A stretch of DNA of 51,289 nucleotides from Anaerolineaceae bacterium (GCA_003524305.1 DQHW01000015.1:1-51289); one strand, 5' to 3'. Counted from the first letter of the stretch, positions 24,993 to 35,133 are shown. Program-made: numbers and translations. Notes: generated by a model not told the origin, from the letters alone.

Positions 24993-27443
24993 ATGCGTTT
25001 TGGGAAATTTGATGATCAACAACGAGAGTATGTAATATCCAGACCTGATACACCTTTACCCTGGATCAATTATTTGGGTATGGAAGCTTATTTTGGAATC
25101 ATCTCAAATACTGCAGGCGGATATTCTTTTTATAAAGATGCACGCTTGCGCAGGTTAACCCGTTATCGCTACAACAATGTTCCCCTTGATGTGGGTGGAC
25201 GCTATCTCTACATCCGTGATAATGATGCACCAAAGCCAACCTTTTGGTCACCCACCTGGCAACCAACCAGAACCACCCTTGATTCATATGAATGCCGCCA
25301 CGGCATGGGCTACACAAAGATCAAATCCGAGTACCTGGGCATTCAATCTGAGAGCAAATACTTCGTTCCGCTTGGTGAGAATCTCGAGATCTGGGAATTT
25401 GTGGTGACCAACAACCGCGCAGAAAGCGCAAATCTCTCGTTGTTCTCTGCCATTGAATTTTGCCTTTGGGATGCCGTGGATGACACCAACAATTATCAGC
25501 GCAATTACTCTATCGGTGAATTGGAAGTTGTTGATAACGTCATTTTTCATAAGTCGGAATATCGCGAACGACGCAATCACTTCGCTTTCTTTACCTGTTC
25601 AGAAAAAATGGAAGGTTTTGACACGCAGCGTGAAGCCTTTTTAGGTTCCTACCGCGGATGGGAAAACCCAGTCGTGGTTGAAACCGGGCAATCGACACAA
25701 TCTCATATCATCGGCTGGCAGCCCATCGGCTCGCAGCATCTGAAAGTAAACCTGGCTCCAGGTGAAAGCAAAAAATTCATCTTCCTGCTTGGTTACCAAG
25801 AAAACCCCGTCGGGGATAAATTTGATCCGCAGGGCACTCAGACTATTAACAAAAAACGTGTATTACCAGTCATCAAAAAATACCTGCAGCCCGTCGAAGT
25901 GGATAAAGCCTTCAAAGCACTTCAGTCTTACTGGGTGGAACTGCTGGATAAGCTCAATGTAAACACCCCCGACAGCCACACTAACCGCATGGTCAACATC
26001 TGGAATGCCTATCAGATGATGATCACCTTTAACTTCTCTCGGTCTACTTCTTATTTCGAAACCGGCATTGGCCGCGGCATGGGATTCCGCGATTCCAATC
26101 AAGACCTGCTGGGATTCATGCACCTGATCCCCGAAAGAGCACGCGAGCGGATCATCGACCTGGCTTCTACTCAATTGCCCACCGGCGGTGCATATCACCA
26201 GTATCAACCCATGACCAAACTCGGTAATAATGAAGTCGGCGGCAATTTCAATGACGACCCTCAATGGCTGGTGCTCTCAGTCTGCGCTTATGTCAAAGAG
26301 ACCGGCGACTGGTCCATTCTGGATGCCCCCGTTCCATTCGACAATAAACCTGGTTCAGAAGAACCTCTATATGCTCACCTTCAGCGATCGATTAAATACA
26401 CCGCTGATCGGCTTGGACCTCACGGTCTACCCCTGATCGGCCGCGCCGACTGGAACGACTGTCTCAATCTTAACTGCTTCTCAGACACACCCGGTCAATC
26501 CTTCCAGACCACGACCAGCAAAGATGGTGTTGTGGCCGAAAGCGTATTCATTGCCGGTCTCTTCTGCCTGGCGCTTGATGAGATCAGCGCGCTGGCAACA
26601 CATTTTGGCAAAAGGGATGAAGTCAGCCAATATCAATCGCTGCGTGACAAGATGGAAAAAGTGGTTGAAACCGCCGGCTGGGATGGCGATTGGTTCCGCC
26701 GGGCTTATGACGATTTTGGCAATCCCCTTGGGTCAAAAGAGTGCAAAGAAGGTCAAATTTTCATTGAACCCCAGGGCATGTGCGTGATGGCCGGGCTTGG
26801 AGTTAAAAATGGCAAAGCACAAAAAGCGCTTGATTCGGTCGAAAAACGCCTGGCCACAAAACACGGTATTGTGCTGCTGCACCCTGCTTATAAACAATAC
26901 TATCTGCATATTGGCGAGATTTCTTCATATCCTCCCGGCTACAAAGAAAACGCAAGCGTATTTTGCCACACCAATCCGTGGGTGATGATCGCCGAAACCA
27001 AAATCGGACGCGGTGACAAAGCATTTGATTATTACCTGCGCATCAATCCATCAGTTCGCGAAGAAATTAGTGAACAGCACCGCTGCGAGCCGTATGTCTA
27101 TTCACAAATGATCTCTGGCGAAGAAGCCCAGGTTAAGGGTGAAGCCAAAAACTCATGGCTTACCGGCACCGCTGCATGGAATTACGTGGCGATCACTCAA
27201 CATATCCTGGGTATTCGCGCCACATATGACGGTTTGCAAATAGCCCCGGTCATTCCATCCGACTGGAAGGGATTTGAGGCAGTGCGAAAATACCGCAATG
27301 TTGCTTACCAGATCAAGGTCGAACGCCAGGGTAAAGGTAACGAAGTTGAGTTAGCTATTGAAGGAAAAGCCATCACGGGCAATGTCATCCCCTTGCCTGA
27401 TGCTGGTGTCAAAGAAGTAAAAGTTACTGTGACCATAAAATAA
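24993..27443 (+). CDS. cellobiose phosphorylase (GH94)
   Basis: Phosphorolyses cellobiose to alpha-glucose 1-phosphate and glucose in the cytosol, saving ATP. 816 residues. The sequence follows clostridial cellobiose phosphorylase closely: N-terminal WINYLG, SNTAGGYSFYKDARLRRLTR, YRERRNHFAF, GIGRGMGFRDSNQDLLGFMH, then the general acid region IGRADWNDCLNLNCF with its Asp, TTTSKDGVVAES, YPPGYKENA and GEAKNSWLTGTAAWN. An N-terminal beta-sandwich and an (alpha/alpha)6 barrel are expected. AAGGAG precedes the ATG. It is followed after about 220 bases by a second GH94 gene. Confidence 0.95.
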   Translation: MRFGKFDDQQREYVISRPDTPLPWINYLGMEAYFGIISNTAGGYSFYKDARLRRLTRYRYNNVPLDVGGRYLYIRDNDAPKPTFWSPTWQPTRTTLDSYECRHGMGYTKIKSEYLGIQSESKYFVPLGENLEIWEFVVTNNRAESANLSLFSAIEFCLWDAVDDTNNYQRNYSIGELEVVDNVIFHKSEYRERRNHFAFFTCSEKMEGFDTQREAFLGSYRGWENPVVVETGQSTQSHIIGWQPIGSQHLKVNLAPGESKKFIFLLGYQENPVGDKFDPQGTQTINKKRVLPVIKKYLQPVEVDKAFKALQSYWVELLDKLNVNTPDSHTNRMVNIWNAYQMMITFNFSRSTSYFETGIGRGMGFRDSNQDLLGFMHLIPERARERIIDLASTQLPTGGAYHQYQPMTKLGNNEVGGNFNDDPQWLVLSVCAYVKETGDWSILDAPVPFDNKPGSEEPLYAHLQRSIKYTADRLGPHGLPLIGRADWNDCLNLNCFSDTPGQSFQTTTSKDGVVAESVFIAGLFCLALDEISALATHFGKRDEVSQYQSLRDKMEKVVETAGWDGDWFRRAYDDFGNPLGSKECKEGQIFIEPQGMCVMAGLGVKNGKAQKALDSVEKRLATKHGIVLLHPAYKQYYLHIGEISSYPPGYKENASVFCHTNPWVMIAETKIGRGDKAFDYYLRINPSVREEISEQHRCEPYVYSQMISGEEAQVKGEAKNSWLTGTAAWNYVAITQHILGIRATYDGLQIAPVIPSDWKGFEAVRKYRNVAYQIKVERQGKGNEVELAIEGKAITGNVIPLPDAGVKEVKVTVTIK

Positions 27444-27461
27444 GCCGTGTACCCCAAGCTA

Positions 27462-27498
27462 TACCCTGCAACATTTTTTGATTAAATTTGCCAGGGTA
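27462..27498 (+). terminator. possible weak terminator after cellobiose phosphorylase
   Basis: Bases around ATACCCTG and CCAGGGTAT pair across an A+T-rich loop. There is no clean T-run directly after the stem, so it may only attenuate. Confidence 0.35.
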
Positions 27499-27579
27499 TT
27501 TGAAATTATGGTTTTTTGATTTTTTGGCAGTGGCGGTTTTCATTGAAACGATTTGAAACGGTCATGACATAACACCAAT

Positions 27580-27633
27580 AGAAACGGGAAGGATAAGAAG
27601 ATATATACTATTTTTCTTACCTGACCCGTTTCT
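27580..27633 (+). promoter_or_regulatory. hairpin in the leader of the second GH94 gene
   Basis: A nine-base perfect stem (AGAAACGGG at 27580-27588, CCCGTTTCT at 27625-27633) is extended inward by an imperfect GGATAAGAA/TTCTTACC pairing. It ends about 20 bases before the ribosome binding site. It may be a terminator, attenuator or mRNA processing site. Confidence 0.4.
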
Positions 27634-27666
27634 GTTTTCTGATCTGGCTTGAAAAAGGAGACTCCT

Positions 27667-30066
27667 ATGCAATATGGATACTTTGACGATGATAATAAAG
27701 AATACGTTATTACCCGGCCGGATACTCCCCAGTCATGGAGCAACTACCTGGGATCAACCGAATACGGCGCCATCATCACCAATAACGCAGGCGGATACGG
27801 GTTCTACAAATCCGGCGCGAAGGGGCGCTTCTTAAGGCTGCGTTTCAACAGTGTTCCCATGGATCAACCCGGACGCTATTTTTACCTCAGAGATCGTCAA
27901 AGCGGAGATTACTGGTCCGCGTCATGGCAGCCGGTGGGCAAACCGCTTGAGCAGTACAGTTCAGTCTGCCGTCACGGCACTGCCTACACCACCATCGAAT
28001 CCAGCTACAGCGGAATCAAGAGTGAAACCACCTATTTCGTGCCCATCGGAGAAAGTTTTGAATACTGGCGATTAAAGGTCACCAATGAAAGCGACAACCC
28101 CCGTGATCTTTCGCTCTTTTCATTCTGTGAATTTACCAACCAATGGAACACATATCAAGACACAGTCAATTTGCAATATTCATTGTTTATCCTTCAGGGC
28201 ACCCAACTTGAAGAGAATTTGTTGCACTTTTCGATTCAAGATAATTTAAACCAATCCACTGATGGATTCGTTGAAAATGACGGTGCAATGTATACCTGGA
28301 TCGCCATGGTGGGCTCACCGGTTACCGGTTATGACACCAGCCGCGAAGCCTTCTTGGGTACCTACCGCGGATACCATAACCCTGTGGCGGTGGAAAAAGG
28401 CAAATGCAGCAACAGCAACGCCTATGGCGACAACGGATGCGGCAGTTTGCAAACTGAAGTGACAATTCAACCGGGTGAAAGTCGCGAGGTAATGATCTTG
28501 TTGGGCATTGGCGATGCCCGCACCATCGGCAAACGCACCCTGGCCAAATTTGGCTCGCTGCAACAAGCCGATCTCGAATTTGAAAAATTAAAACAAAATT
28601 GGCACTCCAAAATTGGCAGCATGACAGCCAACACCCCGGATGAAGAATTCAACCACACCATCAACATGTGGGGTCTCTACAACTGCCTGATCACCTTTGC
28701 CTGGTCACGTGCCGCCAGTTTGGTTTACAACGGCGAGCGTGATGGGCTGGGCTACCGCGACAGCGTACAAGACGTTTTAGGTGTGCTGACTGCCATCCCG
28801 GATCAAGCCCGGGCGCGCCTTGAATTGATGCTGACCGGTCAAGTGAATTGCGGCGGCGCCATCCCCATTATTCAACCCTTCGACCACAAGCCAGGACAAG
28901 AAAAGACACCCGCCCCTGAAGAGTTCCGCTCGGATGACTGCCTGTGGTTCTTCAACGTCATCCCCGCTTATGTGAATGAAACAGGTGACAAAAATTTCTA
29001 CAATAAGGTGCTGCCCTATGCCGACCACGGCGAAGACACCGTATTTGGACACATGCGCCGCGCTCTTGAATTTAACCTAGAACGCACCGGAAAGCACGGC
29101 CTACCGTGCGGCCTGTTGGCAGATTGGAATGACTGTCTGCGCTTGGGATACAACGGCGAAAGTTTGTTTGTGGCCTTCCAGGTCTATCTGGGTTTGAAGG
29201 TTTTAGCCGAGATCGCAGAACAAACCTGGCGGCTTGAAGACAAACAGTGGGCTGAATCTCAGCTCCATAAACTGGATCAAAGTATCAAATCAATCGCCTG
29301 GGATGGCAAATGGTTCATCTGGGCAATTGCTGAAGATGGCACTGTTTACGGCACCAAAGACTATGCTGAAGGTCAGATCTATCTCAATACCCAGGTTTGG
29401 TCAGTGATCAGCGGTGCTGCCACCCCCGAACAGGCAAAACTCAGCATGCAGACGGTCAAAAACAAATTAGCCACACCTTTTGGTTTAATGCTTTCTGCTC
29501 CCCCATTCGTTAAGACCTCGGTGGAGGTCATGCGTGCGGTAGTCTTCAACAGCGGCATCAAAGAGAACGCCGGCATCTTCAACCACACCCAGGGCTGGGG
29601 CATTATGGCGGAGTGCATCCTTGGCAACGGAGACCAGGCATGGGAGTATCTGCGTGCCGCAATGCCGGCTGCCTATAATGAAAAAGCCGAGATCAGGCAG
29701 ATGGAACCTTACGTACAAGGTCAGGCAACCTATTCTTCATTTTCGCCAAGAGCAGGCAATGCCCGCACTTCGTGGTTGACCGGTGCTGCCGCATGGTTCT
29801 ATTTCAGCGCCACCCAATATGTTTTGGGCATCCAGCCGCAGGTCAACGGGCTGCGCATTGATCCCTGCATCCCCTCCAAATGGGATGGCTTTACCGTCAA
29901 GCGCATTTTCAGAGACAAAGAGATCAACATCTCTGTTCATAACCCTGATCACCTCTGCAAAGGCGTCAAACAACTGACCCTGAACGGCATCCAAATCAAG
30001 GGCAACTTGATCCCTGCGGACCAATTGGAACAGCAAAACCAGGTTGAAATCTGGCTGGAAGGCTAG
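27667..30066 (+). CDS. second GH94 phosphorylase, chitobiose-phosphorylase-like
   Basis: 799 residues from the ATG at 27667 (AAAGGAG just upstream). It has the GH94 plan: SNYLG, NNAGGYGFYKS, GERDGLGYRDSVQDVLG, LLADWNDCLRLG with the catalytic Asp, GIKENAGIFNHTQGW and ARTSWLTGAAAWFYF. It differs strongly from its neighbour. It has the KCSNS...CGSLQ insert and SDDCLWFF seen in N,N'-diacetylchitobiose phosphorylases, and lacks the cellobiose-specific TTTSKDG and NLNCF features. The product should be a sugar 1-phosphate. The acceptor and donor units are not certain: chitobiose, another beta-glucan or an aryl-glucoside are possible. It probably shares regulation with the flanking beta-glucoside genes. 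Confidence 0.85.
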   Translation: MQYGYFDDDNKEYVITRPDTPQSWSNYLGSTEYGAIITNNAGGYGFYKSGAKGRFLRLRFNSVPMDQPGRYFYLRDRQSGDYWSASWQPVGKPLEQYSSVCRHGTAYTTIESSYSGIKSETTYFVPIGESFEYWRLKVTNESDNPRDLSLFSFCEFTNQWNTYQDTVNLQYSLFILQGTQLEENLLHFSIQDNLNQSTDGFVENDGAMYTWIAMVGSPVTGYDTSREAFLGTYRGYHNPVAVEKGKCSNSNAYGDNGCGSLQTEVTIQPGESREVMILLGIGDARTIGKRTLAKFGSLQQADLEFEKLKQNWHSKIGSMTANTPDEEFNHTINMWGLYNCLITFAWSRAASLVYNGERDGLGYRDSVQDVLGVLTAIPDQARARLELMLTGQVNCGGAIPIIQPFDHKPGQEKTPAPEEFRSDDCLWFFNVIPAYVNETGDKNFYNKVLPYADHGEDTVFGHMRRALEFNLERTGKHGLPCGLLADWNDCLRLGYNGESLFVAFQVYLGLKVLAEIAEQTWRLEDKQWAESQLHKLDQSIKSIAWDGKWFIWAIAEDGTVYGTKDYAEGQIYLNTQVWSVISGAATPEQAKLSMQTVKNKLATPFGLMLSAPPFVKTSVEVMRAVVFNSGIKENAGIFNHTQGWGIMAECILGNGDQAWEYLRAAMPAAYNEKAEIRQMEPYVQGQATYSSFSPRAGNARTSWLTGAAAWFYFSATQYVLGIQPQVNGLRIDPCIPSKWDGFTVKRIFRDKEINISVHNPDHLCKGVKQLTLNGIQIKGNLIPADQLEQQNQVEIWLEG

Positions 30067-30101
30067 ACCTTTTTCGTTAACTGCCGATAAATTAGTATAT
30101 T

Positions 30102-30149
30102 CCATCCTGAGAGATTCATAATCCGAACCTGTCAGGATGGATTTTTTTT
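30102..30149 (+). terminator. strong terminator after the second GH94 gene
   Basis: Nine-base perfect stem (CCATCCTGA at 30102-30110, TCAGGATGG at 30132-30140), a 21-base loop and eight T at 30142-30149. Confidence 0.85.
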
Positions 30150-30223
30150 GCTATTGCAACTTATAATAGAAATCCGCATCAGGCAATTAGTTTTATTAAT
30201 GTTAATTCTTTCATCGAGGTGCC

Positions 30224-31594
30224 ATGTCAGGTTTTTATGAATTCCCAAAAGATTTCAAATGGGGAACCGCAACATCTGCTTATCAAATTGAAGGTGCAGC
30301 CGACCAGGGCGGACGCAGTCCATCCATTTGGGATGAATTCTCCCACAGGTCAGGAACCATCCGCAACAATGAAAACGGCGATGTTGCCTGTGATCATTAC
30401 CACCGTTGGAAAGAAGACATCCAATTGATGAAACAACTGGGCTACAAAGCCTACCGTTTTTCGGTGGCCTGGCCCAGGATTTTGCCAGAGGGAAGAGGTC
30501 GAGTCAATCAGCAAGGCCTTGACTTCTACAACCGCCTAATTGACGAAATGCTGCAGTCAGAGATCGCCCCCTATTTAACCCTCTATCATTGGGATATCCC
30601 GACCAAACTGAAGGGCGCATGGTTAAATCGTGATTCTGCCTATGCCTTTGAAGAGTTTAGCGATGTTTGTGCCCGCAGTTTTGGCGACCGTGTCAAAAAC
30701 TGGATGACCATCAACGAACCCATTTGCGCCAGTTTCTTAAGTTATACCTGGGGGCATCATGCTCCTGGTTTATCGGACCCCTTTCAAGGGTTGGTCGCAG
30801 CCCATCATCTCTTGCTCTCACACGGATTGGCCGTAAAAGCCATCAGGGCACATTACCCCGATGCCGAAATTGGCATCGCCCTCAACCCCGCCTCTGTATA
30901 TCCATTAACAGATTCCAAAGTTGACCATCAGATTGCCAACCAGGCAGAAACAATGCAAAATCGTTGGTTCAGTGATCCCGTTTTTAAAGGATCGTACCCG
31001 GTTGAGGCATTGCAAGCTTATATTGAGTTGGGTGTGCTGAAAAACGAAAATCCAGATTTCATCCATCCAGGAGATATGGAAATTATCTCCATACCAACAG
31101 ATTTTCTGGGAATCAATTATTACACCCGCCAGGTTTACCACACAGACCAACCCGAAATGCCATCTGTAGAGCATTTCAAATCTCTACCTGCGCCTGCAGA
31201 CAATCAAACCGAAATGGGCTGGGAAATCTTTCCGCAGGGACTTTTTGACCTGCTGCAGAAGGTAAATAACGAGTATCATCCGCGTAAAGTTTTGATCACC
31301 GAAAACGGCGCCAGTTATTCTTATGCACCCGATAATTTCGGAAAAATTGATGATCCCAAGCGCATTGACTATATTGATATGCACCTGCAAACCATTGCCA
31401 GAGCCATCCAGGCCGGCATCCCCGTCGATGGATACTTCGTCTGGTCATTTATGGATAACTTTGAATGGGCTCAAGGATATTCGCAGAGATTTGGCCTGGT
31501 TTACGTGGATTATAAAACCCAAAAGCGCACGCCCAAAGCCAGCGCCTATTGGTATGGCAAAGTGATCAAAGATAACGGGTTGATCCTCAAATAA
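30224..31594 (+). CDS. beta-glucosidase, glycoside hydrolase family 1
   Basis: 456 residues, the usual length of bacterial GH1. It begins with FPKDFKWGTATSAYQIEGA. The acid/base Glu is in MTINEP and the nucleophile Glu in LITENG. SFMDNFEWAQGY and FGLVYVDY follow near the end. There is no signal peptide, so it acts on imported beta-glucosides in the cytosol, releasing glucose in parallel with the phosphorolytic route next door. GAGGTG lies just before the ATG. A terminator follows the stop. No sugar transporter is present in the window. Confidence 0.95.
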   Translation: MSGFYEFPKDFKWGTATSAYQIEGAADQGGRSPSIWDEFSHRSGTIRNNENGDVACDHYHRWKEDIQLMKQLGYKAYRFSVAWPRILPEGRGRVNQQGLDFYNRLIDEMLQSEIAPYLTLYHWDIPTKLKGAWLNRDSAYAFEEFSDVCARSFGDRVKNWMTINEPICASFLSYTWGHHAPGLSDPFQGLVAAHHLLLSHGLAVKAIRAHYPDAEIGIALNPASVYPLTDSKVDHQIANQAETMQNRWFSDPVFKGSYPVEALQAYIELGVLKNENPDFIHPGDMEIISIPTDFLGINYYTRQVYHTDQPEMPSVEHFKSLPAPADNQTEMGWEIFPQGLFDLLQKVNNEYHPRKVLITENGASYSYAPDNFGKIDDPKRIDYIDMHLQTIARAIQAGIPVDGYFVWSFMDNFEWAQGYSQRFGLVYVDYKTQKRTPKASAYWYGKVIKDNGLILK

Positions 31595-31598
31595 GATT

Positions 31599-31626
31599 AA
31601 AGTGGGTTCAAAATCGAACCCGCTTT
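31599..31626 (+). terminator. terminator after the GH1 gene
   Basis: 11-base arms (31599-31609 and 31616-31626, one G-T pair) around a 6-base loop, then TTTCCTTT. Confidence 0.75.
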
Positions 31627-31652
31627 TCCTTTATTGGTTTCGATGACGCTTT

Positions 31653-34091
31653 TTACCCTGCTGGAAGTTGAAAGGTTTGTTCTTCAATAATATTAAGCTG
31701 TACATCACTGGCAAGCATCGGTCTGGCCAAAAAATAGCCCTGCCCCATGTCACAACCCAGGCTGGTAAAAACCTCAAGTTGGTCTGCCTCTTCGATCCCT
31801 TCAATGATAGTGCGGATTCCCAATTGTCTTGCCAGATGAATGAGGGAACTGCAAATTGCGTAATTTTTCTTGCCGGGGCCAATGTTCTCCGCAAAGAGAT
31901 TATCAATCTTGATCTCATCAATATGGAAATTGTTTAAGTTATACAGCGACGAATAACCGGTGCCAAAATCATCGACTGAAATCGAAATTCCCATGGTTCT
32001 TAAAGCCGTAATTTGTTCAGAGACAACTTTCTCATCCATGATCAGTGTGTTTTCGGTGACTTCAAGTGTCAATTGACGTGGATTCAGACCGGTATCATCA
32101 AGTATCTGGCGAATGGATTTCACAAGACTGGGCTTGAGCATCTGCTTGCCTGATATATTAATGCTTAAGAACATTTCTTCTGCCTCAGGAGAGGTTTTGG
32201 ACCAGCTTTGCATTTGTTCACAAGCTGCTCTCAGCACCCAATCGCCAATGGGATTGATGGCACCCGAATCTTCTGCAATCGGAATGAAATCATCAGGTTC
32301 AAGTAATCCGCGCATGGGATGCTGCCAGCGTAATAAAGCTTCAAAACCTACAATCTTCTGGTTGGTTAAATTGGTAATTGGTTGGTACTGTAAGAACAGT
32401 TCTTTGTTGGTGATGGCGCGGTGAAGCTCACCCTCAACTTCAAGTTGATAAGTGGCAGCCGTGCCCATTTCAATATTGAAAATTTCAAATTTAGCCTTGC
32501 CAGTCTTTTTTGCCGTATACATGGCAATATCCACATCTCGAAGAACTTCCTCCGGGTTTCGATATCCATAGATGGATTGCACAATCCCTATGCTGCAAGT
32601 TACTGTTACCTTCGTTTCATTGTGCAAAAAAGGACGCTGTAATTCAACCAGAATGCGATTGGCAACTGAAAGGGTCACATCTTTTTCATCGGTATTTTCC
32701 AGCAAGATGACAAATTCGTCGCCCCCAAACCTGGCTAATGTATCTTCGGTGCGGATGCATTTGCCCAGCCTGTGCCCTAATTCGATCAGGGCAAGATCGC
32801 CTGCATTGTGACCGAGTATGTCGTTGATTGACTTGAAATTATCCAAATCCAGAAATAGAACAGAATAAACCAAACCTGGTTTGCGATTGATCTTTTCAAA
32901 AGCATGTTCCAGGCGGTTGGTAAACAATACCCGGTTTGAAAGCCCGGTTAATGCATCATGCATGGCATCATACGAGAGTTTTTCTTGAATAAGATAGCTC
33001 TTATCAATTTCACCCTGCAGATCTTGGGTTTGAAGTTTTAGTTTTTGATTCGACAGCGATAATGATTTTAATAATTGACGGTTTTCTGAAATTACAACGA
33101 CCTGCCTGACCAGCACTAATCCAAAGATCGCACCTAATCCGGTGAATAATTCTCTCAACAAATTGAGGGCCGAATTATGGTAGATAATGAAAAGCAAATA
33201 AACGCCGCCCACCAAAATATAAGGAAAATAAACCACCCATGAGGTAAGCCACTTTCTGAAAACTGTTGTCTTCTTTAGAATTACATCTTTGTTCTCTTTG
33301 GTAATAAGGAACCTGTATTGAATAATCCCTGCCAATCCGAGCAGCAAATTCGAATACCACCAACCTATATTAACCATGCCGCCGGCCGAATAAACCTCTT
33401 TGATCATTTGCAGACTAAAAAAGTAATCAGTGACACCCATCACTCCAAAACTTGCCAAAATCCACCAGAAAGGAATCAAATATACTTTTTTTGGTTTGAA
33501 ATAGATTACTCCGAGCGCTGCAAACATCAAAATAATATCTGCCAGCGGATATAACAAAAGAAGAAAATTGCCGGTATTGTTTTGTGAATCTAGAATATTT
33601 ATGGCGGGTTTAAAAACAAAAATTAAAAAGGCCAACAGGGTGGCAATGATAATGATACTGACGTCAAAAGCCCGCTTTAACCATTCAATTCGTTTGAAAT
33701 GCTGTACACCAAAAATCCCCATAGCAACAAAAAAACAAAAATATTCAAAAATGTAGACACTATCGGCTGCAGAAATGAAAAAATCGGGCATGCGTGGATT
33801 GGATGAGAATCTCCAGGTAAGATCAGCCACAAGTGTTGAAGAGGATGCTAATAATAAAAACAGCCAGGCAATTTGATACTTTTTAGATTCCTGACGATAC
33901 TGTTTCACAGCCAACCACAACCCAAATATGGCGATCAGATTAAATAGAGTCTCTGTCACCCCAATAATCAAAGATTGCAAATTCTCATTGACGCGTGTAG
34001 AAGCTATATAAATAAGGAGTGGCATCAGAAGAAGCAGTGCTGTTGTTCCCCATTTACGAAGCGAATGATTTTTAAAAATATCTATTAACAA
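31653..34091 (-). CDS. membrane-bound GGDEF-EAL protein
   Basis: About 812 residues. The N-terminal 320 residues contain roughly nine hydrophobic segments, an integral-membrane sensor. A short coiled coil (LKLQTQDLQGEIDKSY) follows. The diguanylate cyclase domain has ARFGGDEFVILLEN, an intact GGDEF. The phosphodiesterase domain has EALLRWQHP, an intact EAL, and DDFGTGYSSL. It could make or break cyclic di-GMP, and both sites look competent. GGGGAGG six bases before a TTG at 34091 makes that the likeliest start. It faces the GH1 gene and has no obvious operon partner. The membrane signal is unknown. Confidence 0.92.
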   Translation of the reverse strand: MLIDIFKNHSLRKWGTTALLLLMPLLIYIASTRVNENLQSLIIGVTETLFNLIAIFGLWLAVKQYRQESKKYQIAWLFLLLASSSTLVADLTWRFSSNPRMPDFFISAADSVYIFEYFCFFVAMGIFGVQHFKRIEWLKRAFDVSIIIIATLLAFLIFVFKPAINILDSQNNTGNFLLLLYPLADIILMFAALGVIYFKPKKVYLIPFWWILASFGVMGVTDYFFSLQMIKEVYSAGGMVNIGWWYSNLLLGLAGIIQYRFLITKENKDVILKKTTVFRKWLTSWVVYFPYILVGGVYLLFIIYHNSALNLLRELFTGLGAIFGLVLVRQVVVISENRQLLKSLSLSNQKLKLQTQDLQGEIDKSYLIQEKLSYDAMHDALTGLSNRVLFTNRLEHAFEKINRKPGLVYSVLFLDLDNFKSINDILGHNAGDLALIELGHRLGKCIRTEDTLARFGGDEFVILLENTDEKDVTLSVANRILVELQRPFLHNETKVTVTCSIGIVQSIYGYRNPEEVLRDVDIAMYTAKKTGKAKFEIFNIEMGTAATYQLEVEGELHRAITNKELFLQYQPITNLTNQKIVGFEALLRWQHPMRGLLEPDDFIPIAEDSGAINPIGDWVLRAACEQMQSWSKTSPEAEEMFLSINISGKQMLKPSLVKSIRQILDDTGLNPRQLTLEVTENTLIMDEKVVSEQITALRTMGISISVDDFGTGYSSLYNLNNFHIDEIKIDNLFAENIGPGKKNYAICSSLIHLARQLGIRTIIEGIEEADQLEVFTSLGCDMGQGYFLARPMLASDVQLNIIEEQTFQLPAG

Positions 34092-34318
34092 ACGACACCT
34101 CCCCAACCTGTCGTTAAAGCGCTAAGGGCTTTCACCAATAAATTTTATAAGGAAAGGACAAAAGATATTATAGTTTTTAATTCAAATTATGAGCGTAAAT
34201 TAATAATAAATAATTAACTTGCCATGACAGAAAGAGAATTTGAGTGATGAATGTTAGTGCAATGGCACCAGGCAATATTACATAAGTCCCTAATTCCGCT
34301 TAATTGTCTGAGGATTGA

Positions 34319-34347
34319 TTGACTATCCATTTTGGGTTTGCTATACT
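34319..34347 (+). promoter_or_regulatory. promoter of the GNAT-like gene
   Basis: TTGACT (34319-34324), 17-base spacer, TATACT (34342-34347), about 38 bases before the gene. The rest of the 280-base gap upstream holds nothing I recognise. Confidence 0.7.
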
Positions 34348-34385
34348 TTTTTTGAACGAATCAATTACCCTGGAAAGGATTAAGA

Positions 34386-35111
34386 ATGAAAATAGAACTT
34401 CCAACTCCTGTTTCTGTTGAAGAGATGAAATTAGACGTTCGAGAAATCGAAGGCATTTTATCTTCCCCCGCCATGAATATGCCCGTTTGGCCTGGTGCTC
34501 AGGTTAAATTATTAGATGGCCGCATGCTTTACATCCGCGCAATTCAAGAAAGCGATATCGATCCAATTCTTGGAATTATGGAAAAAGTTATGAAAGTCGA
34601 AAAAGACTTTTATGATATCGTGGGTGTTCGTGTTTACGGCGAGGTTCTTGCCCTGCGCCGAAAACGCCTCAAAGATCCCTTTACTTTTGTTGGCCTGATC
34701 GACGGCGAATTCCTTGGTTTCGCCAATGGCCGCGCCTGGGATAAAGACCTCGCCATCAGCTTGCACACCATGACCTTCTCCCGTCGTGCAAAATTAGGTT
34801 ACCCGATGTACTATGCCAAAACCTACTATGCCATGGAAATGCTTAAGGTTCAGGAATGGTGGTCAACCTTCGAAAGTTACAACGGATGGCGCATGGCTGG
34901 TTTATCCATGGCCCAACCGACCAAACCTTTCCCCCAGGTTCAGCACGAATTGGGCGGCGCCAAGGTCTTCTATGTCAACCAGGATACCTGGCAGGGTCGT
35001 TTGAAAGAATATTGCAAACAAATCATCGGCGACGATTTGAACTTCAAAGTGACCGACGAAGTGCTCAAGGCCAACGAGAAATTCCGCGTTCCTGAGACTC
35101 TTGATCTCTAG
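34386..35111 (+). CDS. uncharacterised GNAT-like protein next to the FdrA operon
   Basis: 241 residues, soluble. The segment MLYIRAIQESDIDPILGIM resembles the first strand and helix of GNAT acyltransferases. FVGLIDGEFLGFANGRAWDKDLAI would be the central strands, and LGYPMYYAKTYYAMEMLKVQ a later helix. The acyl-CoA loop (Q/RxxGxG/A) is not clear, so the assignment is tentative. GGAAAGGA precedes the ATG. It has its own promoter and a strong terminator, so it is transcribed separately from the fdrA operon although it points the same way. Its composition matches the neighbouring genes. A link to the heterocycle pathway is only suggested by position. Confidence 0.5.
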   Translation: MKIELPTPVSVEEMKLDVREIEGILSSPAMNMPVWPGAQVKLLDGRMLYIRAIQESDIDPILGIMEKVMKVEKDFYDIVGVRVYGEVLALRRKRLKDPFTFVGLIDGEFLGFANGRAWDKDLAISLHTMTFSRRAKLGYPMYYAKTYYAMEMLKVQEWWSTFESYNGWRMAGLSMAQPTKPFPQVQHELGGAKVFYVNQDTWQGRLKEYCKQIIGDDLNFKVTDEVLKANEKFRVPETLDL

Positions 35112-35133
35112 TTTTCATTCCAATGATTAACCT

